A stretch of 64,000 nucleotides of DNA, from NCBI RefSeq assembly GCF_013032445.1, contig NZ_WQCA01000002.1, forward strand, positions 310,001 through 374,000. The letters are read 5' to 3'. Within the stretch, counting starts at the first letter, position 1; each line of letters opens with the position of its first letter. The stretch comes from Ruegeria arenilitoris (GTDB lineage: Bacteria; Pseudomonadota; Alphaproteobacteria; Rhodobacterales; Rhodobacteraceae). The position numbers and the translations under genes were made by a program. Positions 24,636-34,631 of the stretch are shown piece by piece. The notes under the pieces were generated by a model. It saw nothing but the letters and a program-made list of their open reading frames with translations, was not told where the DNA came from and searched no databases.

Positions 24636-26000
24636 ATGCCTCACTTTGCGATTTCAAGGGACATCAATATCGAACAGTTTCTCACTTGGTTGCAGCAAGC
24701 CTTCAACAATCGTGAATTAGCCATTGGCCTGTGGATCATCCTTGGCCTCTTGTTTTGTATTGCTAAGGTAGATCTCCGAAATAGTCTCTGGAGCGTCGCT
24801 AAGGCGCTTATTGCCCCGAGGCTGTTGCTGTTCTTCGGCATTGTTGCTCTCAATGTAGTCGCACTGTGCTGGCTATTGGCAGAAGTCAGGTTGTGGTCAA
24901 AGACCCAGGTGCCACCCACTGTTTTGTGGTTTGTAATGGCCGGCTGCGTTTTTGCTGGTCGTGCATTGCAATCGAAGGAAGACGATCAGTATTTCCGAAA
25001 CCTGTTTCGGGGCAGTTTGAGGCTCGGAGGTATCTTTGAATTTATCGTGGTTGCCAACACCTTCAGTCTGACGACCGAGTTGGTCCTAACCCCTGTCCTC
25101 TTCTTTTTGGCAGCTACTCTGGCTTTCGCGAGCACAAAACCAGAGTACGCGAAAGCAAAGTTCTTTCTGGAGTTCATCCTGGCTGCCTTTGCCATTGTTC
25201 TAGTCTGGAACTCAGTGTCATCGATTTGGTCACAGCCAGATATCTTCTTCACGACTGATACGGGTCGCAATTTCGTTCTACCGATCCTGCTGACCGTCGG
25301 AAGCATCCCAGTGTTTTATGTGCTGTTTTGCTATTCTCACATTGAACAAGCCCGTATCCAGATTGATCAAAATGCCTTTCAGTCTGACGACCTCAAAGGG
25401 TATGCACGTAAACGCTTCTTTCTGATCTTCCCACTGCGTCCCTGGCTTCTGCGGCGGGCAACACGCCAATTCCATACACTCCCTGCAAAAACCAATGCAG
25501 ATGTGGACCGGATCATCGCCGATATTCTGAACTACGAACGAAACGAGGAAGACCCACCGACCGTCGACAAAAGGCTGGGTTGGAGCCCTTTCGAAGCCAG
25601 AGACTTCCTTAGTGAGCAGGGATTGAGAACAAACGACTACCACAAGGGCCACGATGAATACTGGGCTAGTTCAGAATATGTCGAGCTTGATAGTCATATC
25701 CTTCCGAACAAGGCTGTCTTCTACGCCGAGGGACAAGAAGGTGTCGTTACCACGCTCAAACTAACCGGGAAGTTCATGGATGGTTTCGACAACGGAGAAG
25801 CAATCCAGAGGCTCAAGGTGATCGGTGCATTACTTTGCGAAAAAGCTATCGGGCGCGGTGACATCGCAATTGATTCACTCATTCCAAATTCCCAAGTGTT
25901 TGAAAACGAAATGACCATCGATGGAACAGCAATAAGGGCTTGGGGTGAACGGTATCCGAGCGACATGGGCTTTGAAGTTATCCTGACCCTATCTCGATGA
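24636..26000 (+). CDS. Uncharacterised membrane protein at the head of the KAP/STAND block
   Basis: A 454-residue protein not matched to a known family. Hydrophobic segments include LAIGLWIILGLLFCIA, LLLFFGIVALNVVALCWLL, PTVLWFVMAGCVF, and others up to about residue 240, giving roughly seven helices. After that comes a soluble C-terminal part of some 200 residues with a basic stretch (KRFFLIFPLRPWLLRR) and a folded-looking end. It lies 75 bases before the KAP NTPase gene. The start (TTG, CTG or ATG codons nearby) is uncertain. Confidence 0.65.
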   Translation: MPHFAISRDINIEQFLTWLQQAFNNRELAIGLWIILGLLFCIAKVDLRNSLWSVAKALIAPRLLLFFGIVALNVVALCWLLAEVRLWSKTQVPPTVLWFVMAGCVFAGRALQSKEDDQYFRNLFRGSLRLGGIFEFIVVANTFSLTTELVLTPVLFFLAATLAFASTKPEYAKAKFFLEFILAAFAIVLVWNSVSSIWSQPDIFFTTDTGRNFVLPILLTVGSIPVFYVLFCYSHIEQARIQIDQNAFQSDDLKGYARKRFFLIFPLRPWLLRRATRQFHTLPAKTNADVDRIIADILNYERNEEDPPTVDKRLGWSPFEARDFLSEQGLRTNDYHKGHDEYWASSEYVELDSHILPNKAVFYAEGQEGVVTTLKLTGKFMDGFDNGEAIQRLKVIGALLCEKAIGRGDIAIDSLIPNSQVFENEMTIDGTAIRAWGERYPSDMGFEVILTLSR

Positions 26001-26075
26001 GTATCAGTATAAGCACGGCCCCCGTTTTTCTGAGAATGGACACCCCCTGTGGGGCACAACAACACGAGATATGCC

Positions 26076-28250
26076 ATGAGTAACTTTGACGACGTTCCAA
26101 TCAACACCCCCGACAAAGATCGATTTGGGTTTGACCCATTCGCCAATGCGATCAGCGATTGCATTCGTAGTATTGAGAACCCTCTTGGCAGCGTCGTGGC
26201 CATCTATGGTCCTTGGGGCTCAGGGAAGAGTAGCGTTATCAATCTTGTCCGGCACCATCTTGCGAATGATGCACCCGATCTTGATGCAATCAGCTTTCCG
26301 GCGTGGATGTATCGAACCGAAGATGCGCTGGCCGTGGGGTTCTTCAAGGAACTCTATGCTGGGCTCTCACCCGTTCTGTCGGACCAGAAAAAGGCCGCTG
26401 GAGCCCTCCGAAAGTTGGGGGCGAACCTTGCAGGCGCAAGCAGCCTTGCAGGTATGGCTGTCGGCTTGTTTGCAGGGTCACTTGGAGAGAAAGCAACGAC
26501 TGCAACCCTGGACGCACTAGGTGGCTTCATCGAGCAGGGTGAAACAGCGGAGGACCTACAGGCAACTCTAGCAGACGCCCTTCGTGAAGCGGGGAAGAAG
26601 TTCCTTGTAGTCATTGATGATCTGGACCGCCTTTCACCAGAGGAGGCGCTGGTCATCTTCCGGTTGGTCAAGTCTGTAGGACGGCTTCCAAACGTGATGT
26701 ATCTCTTGGCATATGACCGAGAGACCACTGAGCAGGCCGTTGCACGTCGGTTTCCGTCTGAAGGTGCGCATTACCTTGAGAAGATCATCCAAGCGGGGTT
26801 CGAGCTTCCTCAACCCGATCAATCGCACTTGAACGTTATGATGGGTGAGGTGCTGAATGGTTTGGCGGCTGATCTACCTGCCATTGATCCGGTCGAGTTT
26901 GGAAATTTGTTTCATTCCATCATGGTGCCGGAGTTAAAAACGCCACGGGATGTATTACGGTTGGCGAATACACTCTCGATCACCATCACCCCTATCAAGT
27001 CAGATGTCTTTTTTCCGGATTTTGTGAGTCTTGAGACTCTGCGAGTGTTCCGGCCAGGGGTGTATAGGGCCATACGACAGAACAAATCAGTCATCCTAAA
27101 CGCTGGTCAGAACGATAGGTATGACCAGCGTGATGCCCTTTCTGCACAATATACATCCATGCTTCTGAGCAGTGAACCTGAAGAGGACCATGGTCAGCTT
27201 CGACAAGCCCTCATGAGGCTGTTCCCTCAGTTGCAGAATGTCTTCGCGAACATGTCTTATTCCGGCACCAGGGAATGGGCTCGTCAAAGGCGGGTTTGTT
27301 CAACCGAGCACTTTGATACCTACTTCCGGTTTTCTGTGTCCCCCAAGACGATACCAAAGGCAGAACTAGACTATCTTCTCGATGCGTCGCGGACGGTTGA
27401 AGAGATACAGAACCGTGTTCGGGAGGCAATTGGGATCACTCAAGCCGAGGGGCGAACCAAAGCCTCTTATGTCCTTGATGAGTTGACGGCTCACGGACCT
27501 AGCGTCTCCTTGGAACAAGGAGAGAAGCTGCTGACCGCATTGTTTGGCATAGCTGACGAACTGTTCTTGGACCAAGATGAGGGACGCGGTTTCGCATCAT
27601 TCGGCGATAACAGGTATAGATTGCACTGGCTTTTGCGGTCCATCCTTTTGGATCGGACGACACTCCAAGAAAGATCGGAGATGCTCGCCAGAGCGATTGA
27701 GGGCGCGACCCTGCAATGGCACCTCGACTTTAGTAACTCAGCTTGGGGTGATTACCATCCAAGTGGTTCAGACAGCGATCCTACGCCTGAAGACAATACG
27801 CTTACGACTGAAGACGTGGCCGAGCAGCTTCAGGAAAAATCACTCGAAATGCTCCGCGCAGCCGCCGCCGACAACACAATGTTGCCTGCGAAGAACCCAG
27901 CCCGCCTTCTCTTTGATTGGGACAGATTGCAGCCTGATGGGGCTGGTGAGGTCATGGCCTACACAACTCAAGCATTGAGGGACGACACGAAGCTCTACCA
28001 ACTCGCTTCGGCTTTCCTTGGGAAATCATACAGTCATGGTATGGGAGGTTTCGGTGGCGCACCTGGCGATCTCGTGCAACGAGAGAACGACCGCGCACAA
28101 GTGGATGGAATTGACCGACTGCTGGATGAGAGCGAGTTCAGACGGCGGTTGAGTGAAGCCCTTCAAGGCGATGCCCTCGATGAATCGCAAAAGTCTACCA
28201 TCGGTCGGTTTTTGGCTGCATGGGATCGACGCGACGCTGGTGAGGATTGA
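26076..28250 (+). CDS. KAP family P-loop NTPase
   Basis: A 724-residue KAP NTPase. Walker A is GPWGSGKS (residues 45-52), followed by the family segment FPAWMYRTEDALAVGFFKEL. A hydrophobic stretch at about 117-135 (NLAGASSLAGMAVGLFAG) matches the membrane helix inserted in many KAP proteins, so it may be membrane-bound. Walker B is FLVVIDDLDRL (176-186), then FRLVKSVGRLPNVMYLLAYD. The rest is helical. KAP proteins include the phage-exclusion protein PifA. The ATG at 26076 is chosen; a GTG at 26049 would add nine residues. It lies between a membrane-protein gene and a large NTPase gene. Confidence 0.85.
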   Translation: MSNFDDVPINTPDKDRFGFDPFANAISDCIRSIENPLGSVVAIYGPWGSGKSSVINLVRHHLANDAPDLDAISFPAWMYRTEDALAVGFFKELYAGLSPVLSDQKKAAGALRKLGANLAGASSLAGMAVGLFAGSLGEKATTATLDALGGFIEQGETAEDLQATLADALREAGKKFLVVIDDLDRLSPEEALVIFRLVKSVGRLPNVMYLLAYDRETTEQAVARRFPSEGAHYLEKIIQAGFELPQPDQSHLNVMMGEVLNGLAADLPAIDPVEFGNLFHSIMVPELKTPRDVLRLANTLSITITPIKSDVFFPDFVSLETLRVFRPGVYRAIRQNKSVILNAGQNDRYDQRDALSAQYTSMLLSSEPEEDHGQLRQALMRLFPQLQNVFANMSYSGTREWARQRRVCSTEHFDTYFRFSVSPKTIPKAELDYLLDASRTVEEIQNRVREAIGITQAEGRTKASYVLDELTAHGPSVSLEQGEKLLTALFGIADELFLDQDEGRGFASFGDNRYRLHWLLRSILLDRTTLQERSEMLARAIEGATLQWHLDFSNSAWGDYHPSGSDSDPTPEDNTLTTEDVAEQLQEKSLEMLRAAAADNTMLPAKNPARLLFDWDRLQPDGAGEVMAYTTQALRDDTKLYQLASAFLGKSYSHGMGGFGGAPGDLVQRENDRAQVDGIDRLLDESEFRRRLSEALQGDALDESQKSTIGRFLAAWDRRDAGED

Positions 28251-28363
28251 TGATCCTGGGCTCGACTTGAGCCGGTTTTCCATTGGCCAACACCAAGCCT
28301 GCGTCGCTAGGTGTTGATGGGCGGACATGCTAGACCTGCAACTTGTTGTATTCAGGTGGTGAG

Positions 28364-31300
28364 ATGGCGATCTTCGACATTGAAAAGGATGACTTGCTTC
28401 GGTTGTCCGACGAACGACTGGAAGAGTTGATAGCACGTCTTGCTGAGGCGGAGGTTGCCGCACTTGGCCATAGCCCTGCGAGTGTGAGTTGGTCAGGCTC
28501 GATTAAGGCCCCTGATGAAGGCATCGATATTCATGTTCAGGTGGAAACAACAAAACTGGAAACGAGCTTCCTAAGCCGCCCAGATACCGTTCTCCAGTCC
28601 AAGAAGGACTCTATGCCAAAGTCCGCAATTGCGGCGGAGATGCTAAAGGAAGCAAAACTGAACCCGACAATCGCAAACCAGGCGAAGATCGGCGGCAGCT
28701 ACATCATTGTGAGCCTAACCGACGATTGTTCACCGCAGATGAAGAAGCATCGCCTCAACGCCATGCGGGCGGCTGTGGCCAATGATCCCAACAATGAGAA
28801 CATCCACCTCGATTTCTTCGACCGTTCCAAGCTGGTTCAATGGGTTCGACAGCACCCTTCGGTGTTGCTGTGGTTGAAAGGCAAGCTCGGTCAAGGATAT
28901 TCGGGATGGCAACCTTATGGGGCCTGGAGTAATCCCCCAAAGGGATCACCTGACACGCTCATCTCTGCTCCAGGCGTAACTGTCCATGTGCCGACTGAGC
29001 GAGGTCAGGAGCTTTCAATCGAAGACGCAATAGAACCTATGCGTCGTCTGATACGCACATCAAACAAGGCGATCCGTATCACGGGGCTTTCAGGTGTTGG
29101 TAAGACTCGGATTGTCCAAGCACTCTTTGACGAAACTGTGGGTAACGATCCACTCGATAGGACTATCGCTGTCTATGTAGACACAGGACAAGACCCTGAT
29201 CCTTCAGCGTCGGCTATGCTGGACCGTTTGATTGCCGAGGGGCGTCGCGCCGTTATGATCCTCGACAACTGCCCATCCGATCTGCATTCGGCATTGGCAA
29301 GCAAGGTGTCGGCTGCAAGTAGCGATGTCAGCCTGATCACGGTTGAATACGATATCAGAGACGACAAACCGCAAACCACTGAAGTGATCCACATCGAGGC
29401 GAACGGCCCAGAAGTCGCCGAAGAACTCCTACTACGGCGGTTTCCTGAAATCGGCCAGGGAAATGCACGGCGGGTCGCCGAGTTTGCCGATGGTAATTCC
29501 AGGGTAGCTTTGGCAATTGCGGAACGGGTCGAACAGGGTGAGAGCCTAGCTCAACTGTCGGATGCGGAATTATTCGATCGTCTTTTTCAACAACGGAAGG
29601 CAGAAGATGGTGATCTTCGCGAACAGGCGGAGACTCTGTCGTTGGTGTATTCGTTCTCGGTTTCTGACCCAGAAGTCGGTCACAATGAACTGGAAGTCTT
29701 GGGCTCGATTTCAGGGCACTCAAAAAACCAACTATTCCTAGCCACAAAATTGCTGGCGGACAGGCATGTTGTGCAAAAGAGAGCGCATTGGAGGGCAATA
29801 TTGCCCCATGCCGTCGCAAACAGGCTGGCAAGCTCCGCGCTGGAGAGCGTCCCCGTAGAAACACTGAGATCGACACTTGAATCGCCTGGGAATAGTCGGC
29901 TTCTGATGTCGTTCGCTCACAGGCTTGGCTTGATGCATGATCATCCTATTGCCAAGGAGATCGTTGAGGCTTGGCTGCAACCGGATGGTTTGTTGGGCCG
30001 TATTTCAAACCTCGATGAGAATGGATCGAGGATACTGGACTACATTGGGCCCGTGGCACCAGACGCGCTGCTTGATCGGATCGAAGCCGAACTCACCTCT
30101 CCCGATTTTCAGGGGATGGAGCCGAAGCAAAATCCGCGTAGGACCACGATCCTCAACCTGCTACAGTCCTTGGCATATGAGGCACATGCTTTTGACCGCT
30201 GCATTTCACTTCTGATCCGCGTTGCGGACCATGAAGATGAAAACAACAACTATGATGCCGTAAGAGACAAGATTTCGGGATTCTTTCAACCCTACCTATC
30301 CGGCACTCATGCTTCACTGGCACAACGCCTCGCCATCGTAGAAGGATGTCTAAGTTCTGAAGATGCGGCACGACGTTCCTTGGGTCTGAAGCTGCTCTCG
30401 ACGGCACTGGATGGACCACCATGGACTGGCTTCGGTCTTAACGAGTTTGGGGCACGGCCAAGGGACTATGGCTACCGTCCCAACCACGACCAACTCGTTG
30501 AGTGGCGCGCTACTTTCATCAATCTGGCAGTGCGGCTTGCAAATTCAGACGACGAGGACATCAAGAGCCGTGCACGGCAAGTACTAGCGAATAAGTTTCG
30601 CAGTCTGTGGCATCAGGAGGCAATGCGGGAAAAACTGGTCGAAGCGGCTCGGGCGATCAAAGATCACGAGCCCTGGGGAGAAGGCTGGAAGGCCGTTCGC
30701 TCAATCATCTATTTCGACCACACCCGGCAAAATGACGAACCTGAGCAGGAACGACTTCCCCAGGACCTGGTCGATCTGGATCGGGAACTGGAACCTCGCG
30801 ACCTGATTGCAAAGATCAAAACCTACGTGCTTGGCAAAGGGCATGATCATTGGGCGCTTGACGACGAGTTCGACGACAGTAGCGATGACAAATACCGCGC
30901 GGCTGAGGATCGGCTAGCCGCAAGGGCAGCGGATTTAGGTGAGAGCTTTGCAGCGTCTGACCATCAACTCGATGAGTTGGGGTCTGACCTGTTTTCAAAC
31001 GAATGGATGCCGTATCGCAAGGCGTTTGGGATCGGCCTTGCTAAAGGGGCCCACAATTATCGTGAAGGTTGGCAAGGCTTGCTGAAACACCTCACTCGGC
31101 CCTCCGGTTCGAACCACGACCTAGCCGTGATTGGTGGCTTTATCGAAGAGGTTGCCGCCAATGACAATGCGATTTCGAGAGAACTCTTGGACGAATGTGC
31201 GGAACACTCGGAACTTCGAAAAGTCCTTGTGGGCCTGCATCCATGGGATGACTTCACAGAGAGTGATCTGGATCGGTGCATGGCCCTACTCGACAATGAA

Positions 31301-32218
31301 GAAACTCGGACTTGGATGTTCGGATCTATCCTTTGGCGGGATAACTACGCACACCTACCGTCTGAACGTATGTTGGAGCTTGCACAGAAGCTACTGGCCA
31401 AGTCAGGCGGTGACGACACATTGCTTGACGCACTCAGTATGAAACTGCACGGAAAGGACCCTGCGGACGATACGTTAGGACCTGCACTAAGAAAACTTGG
31501 TTTGAAGACCGCAACGAAATCCCTGTTGGCCGATCACAGCGACCCTGGTGGCAGCAAAGATCATAGCATGGAAAATGTCATCAAGGCCGCACTTACCTTC
31601 GACGGTAATGACGCCGAAAAGACAGAGTGGGTGGACACTATATTCTCTGTCGTTGATGAGCGTTACGGCTACATTCATTCGTTCGAGAAAGCGATTGAGA
31701 CTACAGCAGGGCTGATGCCCAAGGCATTTCTGAATCGTGTTTTCCAGGGGACAGAGGATCAGCAGAATCGACGTACTTTCTTCATTCGTCATGGGGGCAT
31801 TCGGCGCTGCCCACTCTCCAAGGTCGATGTGACCGACCTGATTGAGTGGTGTAAGCAACGGAAAGATGCGGATGTCTGGGGTTTGGTCGCGTCAGGTATC
31901 AGGCTTTGGGAGAAAAGCGATGGGAACGGGGATGGCTCTTCCATCACGTCATCCGCCGTTGAGTTTCTTGAAGCCGCCCCAGAGCCCGGGCAGGTTCTTC
32001 ATGCTTACGCAGATCGTGTAACTCCATCGTCGTGGTCGGGGAGCCGTGCAGATGTCATGCAGCCAAGGGCTGATGCCATTGCCGAACTAACCAAGCATGA
32101 GCGGGAAGAGATAGCTCAGGCCGCTAAGTCGGTGTCAGATCGACTTGCGATGGAAATCGAACGCGAACGGGTCCGTGACCGACAACGAGACGAGGAACGC
32201 GAACAGCGATTTGAGTGA
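28364..32218 (+). CDS. Large protein with nuclease-like N-terminus and STAND-type NTPase (defence candidate)
   Basis: A 1284-residue protein of three parts. Residues 40-170 resemble a PD-(D/E)xK nuclease fold: GID at 53-55 and QSK at 78-80 could be the acid and Q-x-K positions. A P-loop NTPase follows, Walker A GLSGVGKT (241-248) and Walker B VMILDNC (297-303), the order seen in STAND proteins. Residues 500-1250 are long, apparently helical repeats that would serve as sensor. The last 30 residues are a charged coil rich in Glu and Arg. Avs-type antiviral proteins have similar nuclease-STAND-repeat order, but the family is not identified. Start ATG 28364 has a GGTGGTGAG site; a TTG at 28343 is less likely. 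Confidence 0.7.
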   Translation: MAIFDIEKDDLLRLSDERLEELIARLAEAEVAALGHSPASVSWSGSIKAPDEGIDIHVQVETTKLETSFLSRPDTVLQSKKDSMPKSAIAAEMLKEAKLNPTIANQAKIGGSYIIVSLTDDCSPQMKKHRLNAMRAAVANDPNNENIHLDFFDRSKLVQWVRQHPSVLLWLKGKLGQGYSGWQPYGAWSNPPKGSPDTLISAPGVTVHVPTERGQELSIEDAIEPMRRLIRTSNKAIRITGLSGVGKTRIVQALFDETVGNDPLDRTIAVYVDTGQDPDPSASAMLDRLIAEGRRAVMILDNCPSDLHSALASKVSAASSDVSLITVEYDIRDDKPQTTEVIHIEANGPEVAEELLLRRFPEIGQGNARRVAEFADGNSRVALAIAERVEQGESLAQLSDAELFDRLFQQRKAEDGDLREQAETLSLVYSFSVSDPEVGHNELEVLGSISGHSKNQLFLATKLLADRHVVQKRAHWRAILPHAVANRLASSALESVPVETLRSTLESPGNSRLLMSFAHRLGLMHDHPIAKEIVEAWLQPDGLLGRISNLDENGSRILDYIGPVAPDALLDRIEAELTSPDFQGMEPKQNPRRTTILNLLQSLAYEAHAFDRCISLLIRVADHEDENNNYDAVRDKISGFFQPYLSGTHASLAQRLAIVEGCLSSEDAARRSLGLKLLSTALDGPPWTGFGLNEFGARPRDYGYRPNHDQLVEWRATFINLAVRLANSDDEDIKSRARQVLANKFRSLWHQEAMREKLVEAARAIKDHEPWGEGWKAVRSIIYFDHTRQNDEPEQERLPQDLVDLDRELEPRDLIAKIKTYVLGKGHDHWALDDEFDDSSDDKYRAAEDRLAARAADLGESFAASDHQLDELGSDLFSNEWMPYRKAFGIGLAKGAHNYREGWQGLLKHLTRPSGSNHDLAVIGGFIEEVAANDNAISRELLDECAEHSELRKVLVGLHPWDDFTESDLDRCMALLDNEETRTWMFGSILWRDNYAHLPSERMLELAQKLLAKSGGDDTLLDALSMKLHGKDPADDTLGPALRKLGLKTATKSLLADHSDPGGSKDHSMENVIKAALTFDGNDAEKTEWVDTIFSVVDERYGYIHSFEKAIETTAGLMPKAFLNRVFQGTEDQQNRRTFFIRHGGIRRCPLSKVDVTDLIEWCKQRKDADVWGLVASGIRLWEKSDGNGDGSSITSSAVEFLEAAPEPGQVLHAYADRVTPSSWSGSRADVMQPRADAIAELTKHEREEIAQAAKSVSDRLAMEIERERVRDRQRDEEREQRFE

Positions 32219-32522
32219 AATCTCTCTACGAACTCATCGACTATTCTTTGGTTTGTAAGTTCAATGTGATAAATGGGCTGGAATGCAACAAATGGCAGCA
32301 ATACGGGATGCGAGCGTAGTTTTTTGGTTTTTCGTCCAATTTCAACTAAGAGCCGCTTGAACTTCCTCAGCTATCGTCGGATAGTGTAGTTGGCCTGAGG
32401 CGTAGGCCGGTGTGCCCGCCATGCGAAGCAAAGCAACGCGAAATAAATTTTTTGGATACCATGCCGTTGGCAGGGTCCGATAAGCAGCGGGCACCTTTTC
32501 GGATCCAGTTCGGATATGGATC
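32219..32522. other. Intergenic region, nothing recognised
   Basis: About 300 bases after the large NTPase gene. No gene or strong hairpin is seen. It presumably contains the promoter of the split gene that follows. Confidence 0.55.
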
Positions 32523-33671
32523 ATGAAACCGACACATTCACTAAAAAAACTGAAAGAACTGTCAAAGCGCTATGCACGAGCGCAGCAGGTTCCTTTGCAC
32601 CAAGCACGTGACTTTGTTGCCAGGCAGCTTGGGTTCCCACATTGGAACGACGTCACAAAGGAGCACAGAACAGGTTGGCTTCCAACGCAGGCGCAACTGT
32701 CGAGCATCGAAAGCCTGCTCATAAACTCTCTTCCGGGAGATGAAGCTGGCCGACCCAAACATGGCTCTTATATTCAAACCTCGATTTTCGAAAACGATGT
32801 TCAACACGGAAAGATCGACGGGCACGAATACCAAATCTCAGTTTCACTGGGCGATGTTCATTTGTACGGGACAGGATGGCACCTTTACGTGCCGGAAGCA
32901 CCGAACAAGGCACCTCGCCTTGAGATCGCTGAACAGATCGAACAAGAGGCACCCGTTCACGAACCGCAATTTCAGAAACAGGCACTTAGTATTGCACTCA
33001 AACGGGCGGAGCAAGTTCGTGCCGGTATTGCATCTGACTGGCCGAGACGATCTACAAAACCTGACAAAGAAGGTGTCGCCCGTCATCCGATAAATGGCGC
33101 TGAGTCGAATAAATGGTATTGCCTGCATTGTAATTCATCGATGACGGGCAAATAGATTGCGAAGAGCCTTTGGCATTGCCCAACTTGTGGCGCCTCTCCG
33201 CTCGATATCCACGTGAACGCTTGGTGGCTTGAAGATGGTGATGCAAGACCCGAACCAATCGCGGACAAAGACATTCCCCGGAGGCCTGACTTGGTTGTCG
33301 ATGTCAGAGACACACGGCTGAAATTAGAGCTCAATCCCGAAAAAATTACGCTGTTGATCCGAAGCGCACTTGTAGAAGACGCTTCAAACGCAAGCGAGCG
33401 TTTAGGTGCTCTATTTGCAGATATCAACGTTCATGAAGACAATGACGTCTGCATCACCCTTGATGTAGACCTTTGGCCGGAACTGAAGGAACCTGTGTCC
33501 GCTCTAGCAGTAGCGGCTCTTCTAGGAGTGAAGGTGGAGCAAGAGATTTGCTTACGAGAGTTGCCTTTTGCTTGGCCTGGTTTGGGTGAGCACACTTCCA
33601 GTACTGTGGAGTACACGGAAATGATGCTCAAAGCTTACGCCAGCCAAAGGTCAGATAAAGCCGTCGAATAG
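32523..33671 (+). pseudogene. Zinc-ribbon protein gene split by an in-frame amber codon
   Basis: One frame runs from ATG 32523 to the stop at 33669-33671, broken only by TAG at 33153-33155. The stop falls inside what looks like one zinc ribbon: WYCLHCNSSMTGK, stop, IAKSLWHCPTCGAS, two CxxC pairs 17 codons apart on either side. The N-terminus (LKKLKELSKRYARAQQVPLHQ, then HWNDVT) recalls a small helical domain found at the start of some glyoxalase-superfamily-related proteins. The C-terminal half contains DIHVNAWWLEDGD and an acidic-strand region. Either it is a recent nonsense pseudogene (CAG to TAG is possible), or two proteins are made, or the stop is read through. A strong hairpin follows at 33682. 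Confidence 0.75.
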
Positions 33672-33681
33672 CCAAAGATCG

Positions 33682-33711
33682 GAAGGCTGTAGGATGTTTC
33701 CTGCAGCCTTC
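33682..33711 (+). terminator. Hairpin terminator after the split gene
   Basis: GAAGGCTGTAGGA (33682-33694) and TCCTGCAGCCTTC (33699-33711) pair over 13 positions with a TGTT loop and one G-T wobble. A short GCCTTT follows. It probably ends transcription of the KAP/STAND block. Confidence 0.7.
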
Positions 33712-33785
33712 GCCTTTAGGAAACTGAAACGCTGAACACCACACCAAAGGTGCTTGGCTATGAGCACTTAGCGAGGAAACCGGGC

Positions 33786-34631
33786 ATGCTGTGCAAAATA
33801 GGCGACGTTGAAGTTTGGCGCATTCTGGAGATCCACGCCCCTTTCCTGACCACAGAAGAGCTGTTTCCAACTGCGGGGCCGGATGTCCGGGCCATTGTCG
33901 AGGCGCATGTGCCCGGCGGTGTTTGCGAACAGTCCGGGAGGTTGATCCTGCCGGTTCAGGGTTTTCTGCTGAAAACACCCACGCATAACATTCTGGTCGA
34001 CAGTTGCGTCGGCAATGACAAGACCGCGCCTCGACATCCCGACTGGAATAGACGATCAAGCACACGCTTTATGGCAAGCCTCACGGCTGCAGGGTTGGAT
34101 GTGGGGGATGTCGACTATGTTCTGTGCACTCATCTGCACGTCGACCATGTCGGCTGGAACACGCGGCTTGAGGACGGGCGCTGGGTGCCCACCTTTCCGA
34201 ACGCGCGCTACCTGATGCCCGCGGCGGACGAGGCGTATCAGCTCGAGGATAACAGCGATCTCTATTTGGAAAGCGTTCTACCTGTCATCGAAGCCGGACA
34301 GGCGGAACTTGTAGCGACCGGACATATGCTAGGCGATTATATCACCTTGATGCCCACACCGGGCCATACACCCGGCCACGTCTCGGTCGAGATCAACAGC
34401 GGAGATCAGCGTGCTCTGATTACGGGAGATGCGATCCACACAACCGCGCAGTGCTGGCACCCGGAATGGCACTTCAAGTTCGACTCCGATGCAGAAATGG
34501 CCGTAACCTCTCGCCGGAGACTGCTGGAAAGCGCCTCGGAAACTGGGTGCCTTGTGCTTGGGAACCACTTCGCCTTGCCCTCATTGGGTCGGATTAAAGA
34601 GGACAAGGGCGCGTTTCGCTGGGAAGAGTAG
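33786..34631 (+). CDS. MBL-fold metallo-hydrolase
   Basis: A 281-residue metallo-beta-lactamase-fold enzyme. The zinc-binding signature THLHVDHVGWN (HxHxDH) lies near residue 120, with the later ligands in PTPGHTPGHVS and in LITGDAIH; GNHFALP is near the end. The family covers lactonases, sulfatases and other hydrolases, and the exact substrate cannot be told. The chosen start is ATG 33786 (MLCKIGDVEVWR); the frame extends to a GTG at 33750. It has no signal peptide. It lies between the defence-like block and tRNA-Lys. Confidence 0.85.
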   Translation: MLCKIGDVEVWRILEIHAPFLTTEELFPTAGPDVRAIVEAHVPGGVCEQSGRLILPVQGFLLKTPTHNILVDSCVGNDKTAPRHPDWNRRSSTRFMASLTAAGLDVGDVDYVLCTHLHVDHVGWNTRLEDGRWVPTFPNARYLMPAADEAYQLEDNSDLYLESVLPVIEAGQAELVATGHMLGDYITLMPTPGHTPGHVSVEINSGDQRALITGDAIHTTAQCWHPEWHFKFDSDAEMAVTSRRRLLESASETGCLVLGNHFALPSLGRIKEDKGAFRWEE

